DNA of 64,000 nt from Caballeronia sp. SEWSISQ10-4 2 (GTDB lineage: Bacteria; Pseudomonadota; Gammaproteobacteria; Burkholderiales; Burkholderiaceae). The stretch spans positions 1-64,000 of the forward strand of contig NZ_JALPRJ010000047.1 in assembly GCF_030464885.1 (NCBI RefSeq). Direction: 5' to 3'. The translations under genes were made by a program, and so were the position numbers. Of the stretch, positions 1-8,716 are shown piece after piece. Position 1 is the first letter of the stretch. Each line of letters opens with the position of its first letter. The notes below the pieces were generated by a model, which saw only the letters and a list, made by a program, of their open reading frames with translations, did not search any database and was not told the DNA's origin.

Positions 1-461
1 AGATGCTGGCAGTCTCCTGCCAAATGACCGTTTACACAAAACTAATTACACCCCCTCTCCGACTTACGATCGTTGTTGTTATCTGCAGCGCGCGCGTCAA
101 TCGTTCACACACGAACACGCTTCCGGCACGCCCGACCTTTGCCCTCGGACGTACCGCTTTGTCGTAGCTGCTCAATTTTTCGGCTCAAGGCAACACGATA
201 CGTCTTTGCCCGCGGCCGCTGTGCGGGCGGAAGCGCGAGCACGCGTGCAGCCTTTGCAGCGGCTGCACGAACAGGGCCCAAGTAATTCGCACAACGCTTG
301 AGATTTTCAACTACGCGGATTGGCCAGGCGCTAGCAACAAACAAAAGCCCCCTCGGAAATAGTCGTGACGAAACCTCCTATATCGATACGCTTGTCAACC
401 CCGGGTCCTCACCTGGAATTGTTTGTCGTATGCTTAGGTCCTTTCCGTCGGGAGCAGTCTT
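1..461. other. Leading intergenic region without a convincing gene
   Basis: I find no reading frame here with family features or a good ribosome binding site. Short frames exist on both strands but look like chance. The most visible structure is a perfect 9-bp inverted repeat listed separately. The last part holds the ribosome binding site GGAG (451-454) of the following channel gene. Confidence 0.5.
244..269. repeat. Perfect 9-bp inverted repeat in leading region
   Basis: The arms CGTGCAGCC (244-252) and GGCTGCACG (261-269) are perfectly complementary and separated by 8 bases. No T-run follows on either side, so a simple intrinsic terminator is unlikely. It could be an operator or an RNA hairpin. 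Function is unknown. Confidence 0.45.
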
Positions 462-1922
462 GTGAAGGATCCCATGGTTCTTGGATTCGTGCTGGTCGTG
501 GTGGACGTCGTGCTCTGGCGCGCCGCGTTTCCTCGCCACGACACCGTTCGTCTGCTGCTCAGATTGGTGATCTTCGCGCTGCTTAGCGCATTGTTGTTCG
601 GGTCAGCGTTGAGTCCTTTCACGCCGGCGCCGTGGCCTGAATCTCCGGGCCGCCATCTCGCCGCTCAGATCCTCGAGGTTTCGTGGTGGCTCATCGGGGC
701 GCGGCTCCTTACCCTGTCGCTGGATGCAGCGTTCCGATCGCGTCACTGGCACAGGGAGCGCCTTTTCCAGGACGTGCTGGGCGCGCTGGTCTTTCTCGCC
801 GCCGTAGTTGCTTCGCTTGCATTCGTGCTGGGGCTACCGGTGACGGGACTGGTTGCGACGTCGGGCGCGCTCGCCATTGTCCTGGGCCTTGCAATACAGA
901 GCACGCTTAGCGACGTGTTCGCCGGGATCGTGCTGAATACGACCGAGCCTTATCACATCGGGGACTGGGTATCGGTGGATGGCGTGGACGGCAAGGTACT
1001 GGAAATGAACTGGCGCGCAACGCACCTGCTCACTTCCCAAGGCAATATCGTCATTGTTCCAAACGCTGTCGCGGCCAAAACGAAAATCACGAACAGCAGT
1101 CGTCCCGTGGCGCTCCACGGCGTGTCCATCGCACTGCAGATATCGCCGGAAGAACGCCCGGCTACCGTGCTTGGCGCGTTGGAACGCGCGGTGACGGGAA
1201 GCAGCATGATGCTGCAAACCCCGGCCCCCAATATTCTCATCAAGAAGGCTTCGATCAATTCGATTGAATACGAAGTCACGGTTTATATCGACGACATGAG
1301 CAAGACAATTGCCGTCACGAACCAGCTTTACGATCTATGCCACCGTCATCTTGCTGCGGCCGGAATCGAGCTCTGGCCATTGGGTGTCCCGCGGCCGCCA
1401 CGTCGCGACGCTGCCGACAACCGGCGACGGCTTCTGTCACAAGTCGATCTTTTCCGCGCCTTGCAAGGCGAAGAACTTGAAGCATTGTCCGGGAGACTGT
1501 CTCGTCATGAATACGAGGCCGATCAAGTGGTGGTCGAGTCCGATACGGTGACCGACTACCTGATGATCGTCGAGTCAGGTGTCGTCTCGGTGGTGGTTGC
1601 CGGACCCTCCCGTCCGGTCGAATCCGCGCGCTTGGGACCGGGGGATTCCATCGGTGAAGCAGGCGTGCTTGCGGGGCTGCCTGTTGAAGCACAAATCATC
1701 GCGTTGACACGTGCCGTGATTTACCGTCTCGATAAAGCGGACCTGACGCCTTTGTTGAAGAGCCGGCCGGAGATCGGCCAACAGATGTGCCAGCTTCTGT
1801 CGCAACAGCAAGACACCCTGCGCAAGCTGAGCGCCGAAGTACCTGTGCCTGCAGGCACAGAGCACACGGTGCTGGACTGGTTGCGCGAAGGCATGCGCAA
1901 GCTGCACGATTTGACCACCTAG
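462..1922 (+). CDS. MscS-family mechanosensitive channel with C-terminal cyclic-nucleotide-binding-like domain
   Basis: The 486-residue protein has about four hydrophobic segments in its first 150 residues, then the MscS pore helix and beta domain (GLAIQSTLSDVFAG, then a HIGDWV motif), and a cNMP-type beta-roll at about 325-450. It should gate small-molecule efflux across the inner membrane under osmotic tension. The phosphate-binding cassette is degenerate: GEAGVLAG is present, but the arginine that normally contacts the cyclic phosphate is not seen in the following VEAQI. The GTG start at 462 follows GGAG by 7 bases; ATG 474 is an alternative. The fold assignment is strong, nucleotide gating is doubtful. 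Confidence 0.85.
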   Translation: MKDPMVLGFVLVVVDVVLWRAAFPRHDTVRLLLRLVIFALLSALLFGSALSPFTPAPWPESPGRHLAAQILEVSWWLIGARLLTLSLDAAFRSRHWHRERLFQDVLGALVFLAAVVASLAFVLGLPVTGLVATSGALAIVLGLAIQSTLSDVFAGIVLNTTEPYHIGDWVSVDGVDGKVLEMNWRATHLLTSQGNIVIVPNAVAAKTKITNSSRPVALHGVSIALQISPEERPATVLGALERAVTGSSMMLQTPAPNILIKKASINSIEYEVTVYIDDMSKTIAVTNQLYDLCHRHLAAAGIELWPLGVPRPPRRDAADNRRRLLSQVDLFRALQGEELEALSGRLSRHEYEADQVVVESDTVTDYLMIVESGVVSVVVAGPSRPVESARLGPGDSIGEAGVLAGLPVEAQIIALTRAVIYRLDKADLTPLLKSRPEIGQQMCQLLSQQQDTLRKLSAEVPVPAGTEHTVLDWLREGMRKLHDLTT

Positions 1923-2044
1923 CGTTTCTATTAAGTCTTGCCTTAAGAACAATTCAGGTCCTGCGCGCGTACGTCGCGCTGCCCGGAAAAAAACTAGAAT
2001 CTCCACAGAGAACAGATGTTCGAACCAATCGATCAGGAGACAGC

Positions 2045-3010
2045 GTGGACCTTTTCATATCGATGGAAGCGTTCGTGCGCGCAGCCGAAGCGCAGAGCTT
2101 CGCTAACGCGGCACGCCAGCTTGGCGTCGCGAAATCGGTGGTGACGTCGCGCGTCAAGCAGCTTGAAGAGCATTTCAACGTCGCGCTCTTTCACCGCTCG
2201 ACGCGCGCCGTGCGTCTGTCCGAAGTGGGTGAATCGTATTATCGCGACTGCGCCCAGCTCGTCAATAAAGTCCACGAACTGTCCGGCCGCACGAGCGCCG
2301 AAACGCATTCGCTCAGCGGCACGCTCAACGTTCACGTGCTGCCTGGTTTCGCGCTGGGTCATTTTTCGCACGCGCTGATTGCCTTTCGCGAGGCGCACCC
2401 GCGTATCGAGTTCGTGGTCACGGTTAACGATCGCGTGATCGATCCGGTGCAGGAAGGATTCGATCTGGCGCTGCAAATTTATCCGCCAGCGTCGAACCTG
2501 CTGGTCGAGCGCAAGCTCTTTCCGGTGCGCGGCGTCCTGTGCGCGGCGCCTGGTTACCTCAAGGAGGAACCTGTCATAGAAACGCCGCTGGACCTGGTGC
2601 GGCACGACTTCGCGCGTTATTCGTATTACCCGTGGGGCGACAAGTGGCCGCTCATGAAAGGCAACGAATGCTTCGAGATCGCGCTCAATCCAGTGCTTAA
2701 AACGAACAGCGTGCACCTGCTGCTCGAATTCGCGCGAGCCGGCGCCGGCGTCGCGTATCTGCCCACCATGGTCGCTGCCGCCGATCTGCTCGAACGGCGC
2801 CTCGAACGGGTGCTGCCCGAGTATGCTGCACCGCCGCTATGGCTCTCGGCGGTCTATCCGGCGTCCCACAGGTCGACCACAAAAGTGAAGGCCTTCGTCG
2901 ATTTCCTGCGTGCGCGATATCTGCGCGAGCCGCAGTGGGACCGGGCGCTCGGCATCTCGCCGCCAGACGACGAAACCAGGAACGTCGACGACGAACTTGG
3001 CGATGCGTGA
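2045..3010 (+). CDS. LysR-family transcriptional regulator, likely of the hydroquinone cluster
   Basis: This 321-residue LTTR has an N-terminal winged helix-turn-helix (about residues 1-60, including FANAARQLGVAKSVVTSRVKQLE) and a C-terminal substrate-binding-like effector domain. The GTG start at 2045 is chosen because AGGAG (2035-2039) lies 5 bases upstream and the family begins at this point; the frame is open further upstream without family similarity. It is co-directional with and directly upstream of the hydroquinone dioxygenase genes, and a palindrome with T-N11-A geometry lies in the 183-base gap. I infer that it controls that operon; the effector is unknown. Confidence 0.85.
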   Translation: MDLFISMEAFVRAAEAQSFANAARQLGVAKSVVTSRVKQLEEHFNVALFHRSTRAVRLSEVGESYYRDCAQLVNKVHELSGRTSAETHSLSGTLNVHVLPGFALGHFSHALIAFREAHPRIEFVVTVNDRVIDPVQEGFDLALQIYPPASNLLVERKLFPVRGVLCAAPGYLKEEPVIETPLDLVRHDFARYSYYPWGDKWPLMKGNECFEIALNPVLKTNSVHLLLEFARAGAGVAYLPTMVAAADLLERRLERVLPEYAAPPLWLSAVYPASHRSTTKVKAFVDFLRARYLREPQWDRALGISPPDDETRNVDDELGDA

Positions 3011-3082
3011 ACCGCATAACCGGCTAACCGGCACGCGGCAACCGTCTCAGTACTTTCCCTAGCGTCTTTTGCGAGCACGCAT

Positions 3083-3101
3083 GGTTCGCCAAACGCGAAC
3101 C
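3083..3101. promoter_or_regulatory. Palindrome upstream of hydroquinone dioxygenase operon (candidate LysR site)
   Basis: GGTTCGC (3083-3089) and GCGAACC (3095-3101) are perfect inverted arms around CAAAC. The inner part gives T3086-N11-A3098, the classical LTTR recognition geometry. It lies about 92 bases before the hapC-like start and after the LysR stop. The position suits an activator site; binding is inferred. Confidence 0.45.
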
Positions 3102-3193
3102 TCGATCCATTGCCGTGTTGCGCGCGCCGCCCTAATCTTCGTTCCAAGGCAACGCGATCACACACCGTATTTCACGGAGCAATGGAGACAGAT

Positions 3194-3685
3194 ATGCAAG
3201 AGACCTATCTCGGCAGCCTCGGCAATTACCGCAAGGGCTCCATCGAAATCATCAAGGGCAAACCCGGACATTACGCCATGTCCAATGTATTCGAGGTAGC
3301 GAGCCATGCTGCGCCGTACGAAAAAGTGGTGGTCGGCAAGAACCTCAAATATGTGATCGAGACGCTCCGGGCGGAAGGGTCATCGCCATGGTTCAGCGCA
3401 TCGCACGACGAGTTCGCGGTGGTGCTCGACGGCGAGATCGACGTGCATTTCATCAAGCTATCTGACGGTTCGCTCGTCAATGCCAATACAGAGGGCAGCG
3501 TGCGTCTCGAAGGCGAACCCGCGGGCCAGCCGATGGGTTACGTGCGGCTGCGTCGCGGCCATCAGGCGCTGCTGCCCGCCGGCGCTGCGTATAAATTCGA
3601 GGCTCGTGAAACAGGCGTCCTGCTGATCCAGACCATCCTGGGTCCGTGTTCCATCGAGAAGTGGGCCGAGATCTGCATTCAGTGA
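3194..3685 (+). CDS. hapC: Hydroquinone 1,2-dioxygenase small subunit (HapC/PnpC type)
   Basis: The protein of 163 residues (about 18 kDa) matches the size and order of the small subunit of two-component hydroquinone 1,2-dioxygenase, which cleaves hydroquinone to 4-hydroxymuconic semialdehyde in the cytoplasm. It looks like a cupin-type beta barrel (ASHDEFAVVLDGEIDVHF; RLRRGHQALLPAGAAYKF). ATG 3194 is chosen because GGAGA sits 5 bases before it; an in-frame ATG at 3182 has a poorly spaced site. The large subunit gene follows after 50 bases. The identification rests mainly on the pairing with that gene, whose iron ligands are visible. Symbols follow the Pseudomonas hap nomenclature (pnpC in nitrophenol clusters). 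Confidence 0.85.
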   Translation: MQETYLGSLGNYRKGSIEIIKGKPGHYAMSNVFEVASHAAPYEKVVVGKNLKYVIETLRAEGSSPWFSASHDEFAVVLDGEIDVHFIKLSDGSLVNANTEGSVRLEGEPAGQPMGYVRLRRGHQALLPAGAAYKFEARETGVLLIQTILGPCSIEKWAEICIQ

Positions 3686-3735
3686 GTGAGGCGCGAGCCG
3701 CCCTATCGACCCGATCAACCTTCCAGGAGTAAGTC

Positions 3736-4731
3736 ATGGACCAGACAGCAGTGCTTCAAAGCGTCACCGCAACCGACCCGGACAAGACGAGTGGTTACCG
3801 CACGTTCACGCTAGGCGATTTCGAATTCAGCCGCGACGCTTATTTCGTTACGGTCAAATGGCCGTCAAAGGGCGAGAGCCGTTCCCACCAGATGCACGCC
3901 GACGACTTCCTGCGCGCCATGATGCGCGACGTGGCGTGGGGGTTTTTCTACGGCTGGGTCAACTTCGACGAAGTGATCGGCACGCGCAATCACTACGGTC
4001 GCGTGGACATGTATGCGGGTTCGTATAACGCGAGCTTCAAGGAAGCCGGCGTCGACTACACGCAGCAGTTCGAAACGCCGCTGATCATGGCGACTTTCAA
4101 GGCGATCCTGAAGGACTGGGTCAACGAAGGTTTTGATCCGTTCGCCGCTCCCGAAGAAACGGGCTCGGCATTCGGTATCAAGCACGGCGACAACATCGGT
4201 GCAATTGAGCGTACCCGCATTGCAACGAAGCGCATGCCGGGGATCGAAGGAGATTCGCCGTTACGCGATGACCTTCCTGTCAACCGTCAGTTCGCCGATG
4301 TCGCGCAGGACGAGCCGGAGATCCACGCCGAACCGGGTTTCGAACATGATCTGCATGCGTTCAGTCTCTTCAAGTACCTGTCGCGTTCGGACGTGACGTG
4401 GAATCCGTCGGTGACGTCCGTGTGCAAGCAAAGCCTCTTTTGCCCGACGACCGAGGAATTCGTGCTGCCGGTCTTTCACGGCAACGATCGTGTGGAGTGG
4501 TTCTTGCAACTCTCCGACCAGATCATCTGGGACGTCGGCGATAAAGACACCGGCGAACCGCGCGCCCGCATCACGATGAACGCTGGTGACATTGCGGCCA
4601 TGCCCGCCGATATTCGCCACAAGGGATATTCGCAAAAACGCTCGATGCTGCTCGTCTGGGAGAACGCGACGCCTGATCTGCCCAAGCGTTATGAAAGCGG
4701 TGAACTGTCGCCGTATCCCGTGCCGCTCTAA
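3736..4731 (+). CDS. hapD: Hydroquinone 1,2-dioxygenase large (catalytic) subunit (HapD/PnpD type)
   Basis: This is the 331-residue Fe(II) extradiol-type catalytic subunit opening the hydroquinone ring. The ligand pattern H248-x-N250-x3-E254 with H295 has exactly the spacing recalled for the PnpD structure (His256, Asn258, Glu262, His303), so the active site looks intact. ATG 3736 follows AGGAG by 4-5 bases. It is placed between the small subunit and the semialdehyde dehydrogenase, as in hap and pnp clusters. The substrate could include methyl- or halo-hydroquinones. The family call is strong, the exact physiological substrate is inferred. Confidence 0.92.
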   Translation: MDQTAVLQSVTATDPDKTSGYRTFTLGDFEFSRDAYFVTVKWPSKGESRSHQMHADDFLRAMMRDVAWGFFYGWVNFDEVIGTRNHYGRVDMYAGSYNASFKEAGVDYTQQFETPLIMATFKAILKDWVNEGFDPFAAPEETGSAFGIKHGDNIGAIERTRIATKRMPGIEGDSPLRDDLPVNRQFADVAQDEPEIHAEPGFEHDLHAFSLFKYLSRSDVTWNPSVTSVCKQSLFCPTTEEFVLPVFHGNDRVEWFLQLSDQIIWDVGDKDTGEPRARITMNAGDIAAMPADIRHKGYSQKRSMLLVWENATPDLPKRYESGELSPYPVPL

Positions 4732-4824
4732 ATCCTCTTTCGCTTCTCTGAGCCCCTAGTGACGCCAGTCTCGCTGGCATCGCGGGCAGGGCTGTGTCTT
4801 CAGATTCTTTCAGGTAGGACCACC

Positions 4825-6288
4825 ATGCAAACGCAACTGTTCATCAATGGCCGCTTCGTTCCCGCCGAGAGCGGCGAGACGCTGGCCTCGCTCAACCCGC
4901 ACGACAACTCCGTGATCGCCAATGTATCGATGGCCGGGCACGCCGATATCGACCGCGCTGTGGCAGCGGCAAAAGCCGCGTTTCCGAAGTGGAGCAACAT
5001 GGCGGCGATGGATCGAGGCCGTCTGCTGCTCAAGCTCGCCGATGCAATCGAAGCGAATGCGGATGAACTGGCCCGACTCGAGTCGCTGGATACGGGGCAT
5101 CCGATTCGCGATACCCGCAATCTCGATGTGCCGCGCACGGCCGTCACGTTCCGCTATTTCGGCGGTATGGCCGACAAGTTCCAAGGTTCGGTGGTTCCGG
5201 TTGAAGCGGGTTTTCTAAACTATGTGACGCGCGAACCGGTCGGTGTTGTCGGCCAGGTGGTGCCATGGAATTTTCCGCTGATGTTCACGAGTTGGAAGAT
5301 GGCGCCCGCGCTTGCCGCCGGCAATTGCGTGATCATGAAACCCGCCGAACTCACGCCGCTCTCCAGTCTTGCGATTGCCGAACTGATGGCCGAGGTCGGT
5401 TTTCCTGCAGGTGTGGTCAACATCGTGCCGGGTCTCGGTCAGGTGGCGGGGCAATATATCGCCGAGCATCCGGAGATCAGCAAGGTGGCGTTTACCGGAT
5501 CGACAGCGGTCGGGCGCAAGGTCGTGCAGGCCTCGGCCGGTAATCTCAAGAAGGTGCAACTCGAACTGGGCGGCAAGGGCGCGAACGTCGTATTCGCCGA
5601 CGCCAATCTCGACGCCGTTGTGCAAGGCTCCGCGTTTGGCATCTTTCATAACCAGGGGCAGGCGTGCATTGCGGCATCGCGGCTGATCGTGCATGAAGCG
5701 ATAGCCGACGAACTGCTCGAACGTTTTATCACGCTTGCACGCTCCATCAAGATAGGAGATCCGCTCGATCCGGCGACGGAGATGGGACCGCTGACGTCGC
5801 GTCATCATCGTGACCGCGTGCTCTCCTATGTCGATGTCGCACGCGAGCAGGGTGGTCGCATTTTGTCGGGCGGCAAGGCGCCGGATATCGCTGCGCTTGC
5901 CGGCGGTTGTTACGTTGAACCCACCATTGTTGCGGCCAAACCGGGCGATCGCGTGTCGCAGGAAGAGGTGTTCGGGCCGTTCGTAACGGTGAGCACGTTC
6001 GGGAGCGACGAAGAAGCATTGGCGATTGCCAACGGCACGGAATACGGCCTCGGCGCGGGCATGTGGACACGCGATCTGCAGCGCGCGCATCTCTTTGCGC
6101 GTCAGTTGAAAAGCGGCATGGTCTGGATCAATTGCTACAAGCGCGTCAGTCCGGCGTCGCCGTTCGGCGGGGTAGGTTCAAGCGGTTATGGTCGCGAGAT
6201 GGGCTTTGAAGTGATGCGCGAATACACGCAGGCGAAGTCGGTCTGGGTGAATGTCGACGCGAACATTCCGCCTTATTACCCGCGTTGA
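4825..6288 (+). CDS. hapE: Aldehyde dehydrogenase, likely 4-hydroxymuconic semialdehyde dehydrogenase
   Basis: The 487-residue NAD(P)-dependent aldehyde dehydrogenase has the catalytic pair E247 (in LELGGKG) and C281 (in GQACIAAS), 34 residues apart as usual for the family, and the FTGST cofactor-loop motif. Following the ring-opening dioxygenase, it should oxidise 4-hydroxymuconic semialdehyde to maleylacetate. ATG 4825 is preferred over an upstream in-frame extension because the family begins with the FINGRFV segment. The next gene starts 2 bases after its stop. The class is certain; the substrate is inferred from context. Confidence 0.85.
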   Translation: MQTQLFINGRFVPAESGETLASLNPHDNSVIANVSMAGHADIDRAVAAAKAAFPKWSNMAAMDRGRLLLKLADAIEANADELARLESLDTGHPIRDTRNLDVPRTAVTFRYFGGMADKFQGSVVPVEAGFLNYVTREPVGVVGQVVPWNFPLMFTSWKMAPALAAGNCVIMKPAELTPLSSLAIAELMAEVGFPAGVVNIVPGLGQVAGQYIAEHPEISKVAFTGSTAVGRKVVQASAGNLKKVQLELGGKGANVVFADANLDAVVQGSAFGIFHNQGQACIAASRLIVHEAIADELLERFITLARSIKIGDPLDPATEMGPLTSRHHRDRVLSYVDVAREQGGRILSGGKAPDIAALAGGCYVEPTIVAAKPGDRVSQEEVFGPFVTVSTFGSDEEALAIANGTEYGLGAGMWTRDLQRAHLFARQLKSGMVWINCYKRVSPASPFGGVGSSGYGREMGFEVMREYTQAKSVWVNVDANIPPYYPR

Positions 6289-6290
6289 TC

Positions 6291-7349
6291 ATGGACGCAT
6301 TCATCTACCAGGGCTTGCCCTCGCGCGTGGTGTTCGGTGCAGGCGGCATCGACCATCTCGAACGGGAAATCGATCTGCTCGGCGCGAAACGGGTCATTGT
6401 GCTGTCCACGCCTCAGCAGCGCGAGCAGGCCAAAGCGATAGCCGAGCGACTCGGGATGCGTGCCGTCGGCGTATTTGCCAAGGCGGTCATGCATGTGCCT
6501 GTCGAGACCGCGCAGGAGGCTCGTGACTACGCTGCGAGGCTCGGCGCCGACTGCGCAGTGGCAATCGGCGGCGGTTCCACGACCGGCCTTGGCAAGGCCA
6601 TTGCACTGACTTCATCGCTGCCTGTCGTCGCGATTCCGACCACCTACGCAGGCTCGGAAATGACGCCTATCTACGGCCTCACCGACGCGGGTTTGAAGAA
6701 GACCGGCCGTGATCTGCGCGTGTTGCCGAGGACCGTGATCTACGATCCCGCGCTGACGCTGTCGCTGCCTGTCTCGCTATCCGTCACAAGTGGCATCAAC
6801 GCGATTGCGCACGCGGCGGAAGGACTATACGCGCAGGACGCGAATCCGATTATCGGGCTGATGGCGGAGGAAGGCATTCGCGCGTTGGGACAGGGAATCG
6901 GACGCGTGGTCGCGCGCCCCGACGATATAGATGCGCGCGGCGATTGTCTCTACGGCGCATGGTTGTGCGGCGCGGTGCTCGGCAGTGTCGGCATGGCGTT
7001 GCATCACAAGCTGTGCCACACGCTCGGTGGCACCTTCAACTTGCCGCACGCCGAGACACATACGATCGTGTTGCCCCATGCACTTGCGTACAACCGCGAA
7101 GCCGCGCCGCATGCCATGCAGCGCATCGCACGTGCACTCGGGACGACAGACGCCGCGCAAGGGGTGTTCGATCTCGCCCGTGACAACGGCGCACCGACGG
7201 CGTTGAAGGATATCGGGCTGAAGGAACCGGACATCGACATTGCGCTGGATATTGCATTGAAGAACCCGTACTGGAATCCAAGGCCGCTTGAACGCGCGGC
7301 ATTGCGGGCTTTGCTGGTGGCCGCTTACGAAGGGCGACGACCGGACTGA
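6291..7349 (+). CDS. hapF: Maleylacetate reductase (iron-containing alcohol dehydrogenase family)
   Basis: The 352-residue enzyme reduces maleylacetate to 3-oxoadipate with NAD(P)H, the common last step of both branches encoded here. It has the GGGSTTGLGKAIAL nucleotide-binding loop, the PTTYAGSEMTP motif and the C-terminal HHKLCHTLGG...HAETH motifs typical of maleylacetate reductases. ATG 6291 lies 2 bases after the preceding stop, which suggests translational coupling. Length and motifs are normal for the family. Confidence 0.92.
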   Translation: MDAFIYQGLPSRVVFGAGGIDHLEREIDLLGAKRVIVLSTPQQREQAKAIAERLGMRAVGVFAKAVMHVPVETAQEARDYAARLGADCAVAIGGGSTTGLGKAIALTSSLPVVAIPTTYAGSEMTPIYGLTDAGLKKTGRDLRVLPRTVIYDPALTLSLPVSLSVTSGINAIAHAAEGLYAQDANPIIGLMAEEGIRALGQGIGRVVARPDDIDARGDCLYGAWLCGAVLGSVGMALHHKLCHTLGGTFNLPHAETHTIVLPHALAYNREAAPHAMQRIARALGTTDAAQGVFDLARDNGAPTALKDIGLKEPDIDIALDIALKNPYWNPRPLERAALRALLVAAYEGRRPD

Positions 7350-7413
7350 ATACCTCTGAGCCAGGCACGCAAGAAGGCCGGCGCAGCACGATAAGAGACT
7401 GAAGGAGACAAGC

Positions 7414-8703
7414 ATGGACGATCATTCCATCGACGGCGCTCGCCGTCATTTCGTGAGGCTCGCAGCGGGCGGTGCGCTTGTTGCAGCTTCACCTTTGCTC
7501 GCGCGCATCGCAAATGCTGCGGGCACACGCACGCTGAAGATCGGTTACGTGTCGCCGCAAACGGGGCCGCTCGCGCCGTTTGGCGAAGCCGATCGCTTTA
7601 TCATCGAACAGATGCAGACCGCGCTTAAGGCCGGGATTGCGATCAACGGCAAGCAGTACGCCGTCGCGATAGTGGTCAAGGACAGCCAGTCGAATCCGAA
7701 CCGCGCCGGCGAGGTAGCGAACGACCTGATCCTGAAGGACAAGGTCGACATCATGCTGGTTTCGGGCACGCCCGAAACGGCCAATCCCGTGAGCGACGCA
7801 TGCGAGATCAACGAGATGCCGTGCGTCTCGACCGTCGTGCCGTGGCAACCGTGGTTCTTCGGCAGGAAGGGCGATCCGAAGAAGGGTTTTCGCTTCACGT
7901 ATCACTTCTTCTGGGGCCTTGAAGACGTGATCGCCGTCTACACCGGCATGTGGCAGTCGGTGCAGACCAACAAGTCGGTAGGCGGACTCTTTCCAAACGA
8001 CGGCGACGGCAACGCGTGGGGCGACGGCAAGCTCGGCTTTCCGCCGGTGCTCGCGCAAAAGGGTTTTACGCTGAAGGACCCCGGCCGTTTTCAGTCCATG
8101 ACTCAGGACTTCTCCGCACAGATCGCCGCGTTCAAGCAGGGCGGCGCGCAGATCGTGACGGGCGTCGTGATTCCTCCTGACGCGAAGAACTTTCTGGTCC
8201 AGGCGCGCCAGCAGGGTTTCAAACCGAAGGTCATTTCTATCGGCAAGGCACTGCTGTTCCCGACTTCGATCGAAGCGCTGGGCGATCTCGGCGATGGCCT
8301 CTCGACGGAAGTGTGGTGGTCGCCCTCGCACCCGTTCAAGTCGTCGCTGACGGGGCAGTCGGCACGTCAATTGGCCGACGCCTACGAGAAGGCGACATCC
8401 AAGCAATGGACCCAGCCCATCGGCTTCGCGCATGCGCTTTTCGAGATTGCTGTCGATGCGCTCAAGCGCAGCAAGGACGTCGATTCAAACGAAGCGATTC
8501 GCGACGCAGTGGCTTCGACGAAGCTGGACACGGTCGTCGGTCACGTCGCGTGGGGCAGCGGACCGGTGAAGAACGTCGCAAAGACGCCGCTCGTTGGTGG
8601 TCAGTGGGTCAAAGGGCAGACGCATCGCTTCGACCTCGCGATCGTGAACAACCAGCTCGCGCCGAACGTGCCGTTGTCCGGCCCGCTCAAACTGATCGGG
8701 TAG
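7414..8703 (+). CDS. Liv-type ABC transporter substrate-binding protein with Tat signal
   Basis: The 429-residue periplasmic-binding protein (peripla_BP_6/LivJ type) begins with a twin-arginine signal (R10-R11-H-F-V followed by a hydrophobic stretch ending near ANAA). The mature part opens with LKIGYVSPQTGPLAPFGE, typical of branched-chain amino acid and aromatic-compound binding proteins. It is the first of five consecutive importer genes within the hydroquinone cluster, so an aromatic or phenolic ligand is more likely than an amino acid. ATG 7414 follows AAGGAGA. Confidence 0.88.
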   Translation: MDDHSIDGARRHFVRLAAGGALVAASPLLARIANAAGTRTLKIGYVSPQTGPLAPFGEADRFIIEQMQTALKAGIAINGKQYAVAIVVKDSQSNPNRAGEVANDLILKDKVDIMLVSGTPETANPVSDACEINEMPCVSTVVPWQPWFFGRKGDPKKGFRFTYHFFWGLEDVIAVYTGMWQSVQTNKSVGGLFPNDGDGNAWGDGKLGFPPVLAQKGFTLKDPGRFQSMTQDFSAQIAAFKQGGAQIVTGVVIPPDAKNFLVQARQQGFKPKVISIGKALLFPTSIEALGDLGDGLSTEVWWSPSHPFKSSLTGQSARQLADAYEKATSKQWTQPIGFAHALFEIAVDALKRSKDVDSNEAIRDAVASTKLDTVVGHVAWGSGPVKNVAKTPLVGGQWVKGQTHRFDLAIVNNQLAPNVPLSGPLKLIG

Positions 8704-8716
8704 AGGAGGCACGAGA

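Noticed and set aside
105..344. Minus-strand 79-codon frame in the leading region
   Set aside because: Composition is basic and low in hydrophobic patterning, with no good ribosome site and no family resemblance.
1931..1946. TTAAG-N6-CTTAA inverted repeat upstream of the first LysR gene as an operator
   Set aside because: The 5-bp arms are too short to be convincing without further support.
7489..8433. A 314-codon minus-strand frame opposite the Liv-type binding protein
   Set aside because: The plus strand has the Tat signal and binding-protein motifs; the antisense product has the Arg-rich composition typical of high-GC shadows.
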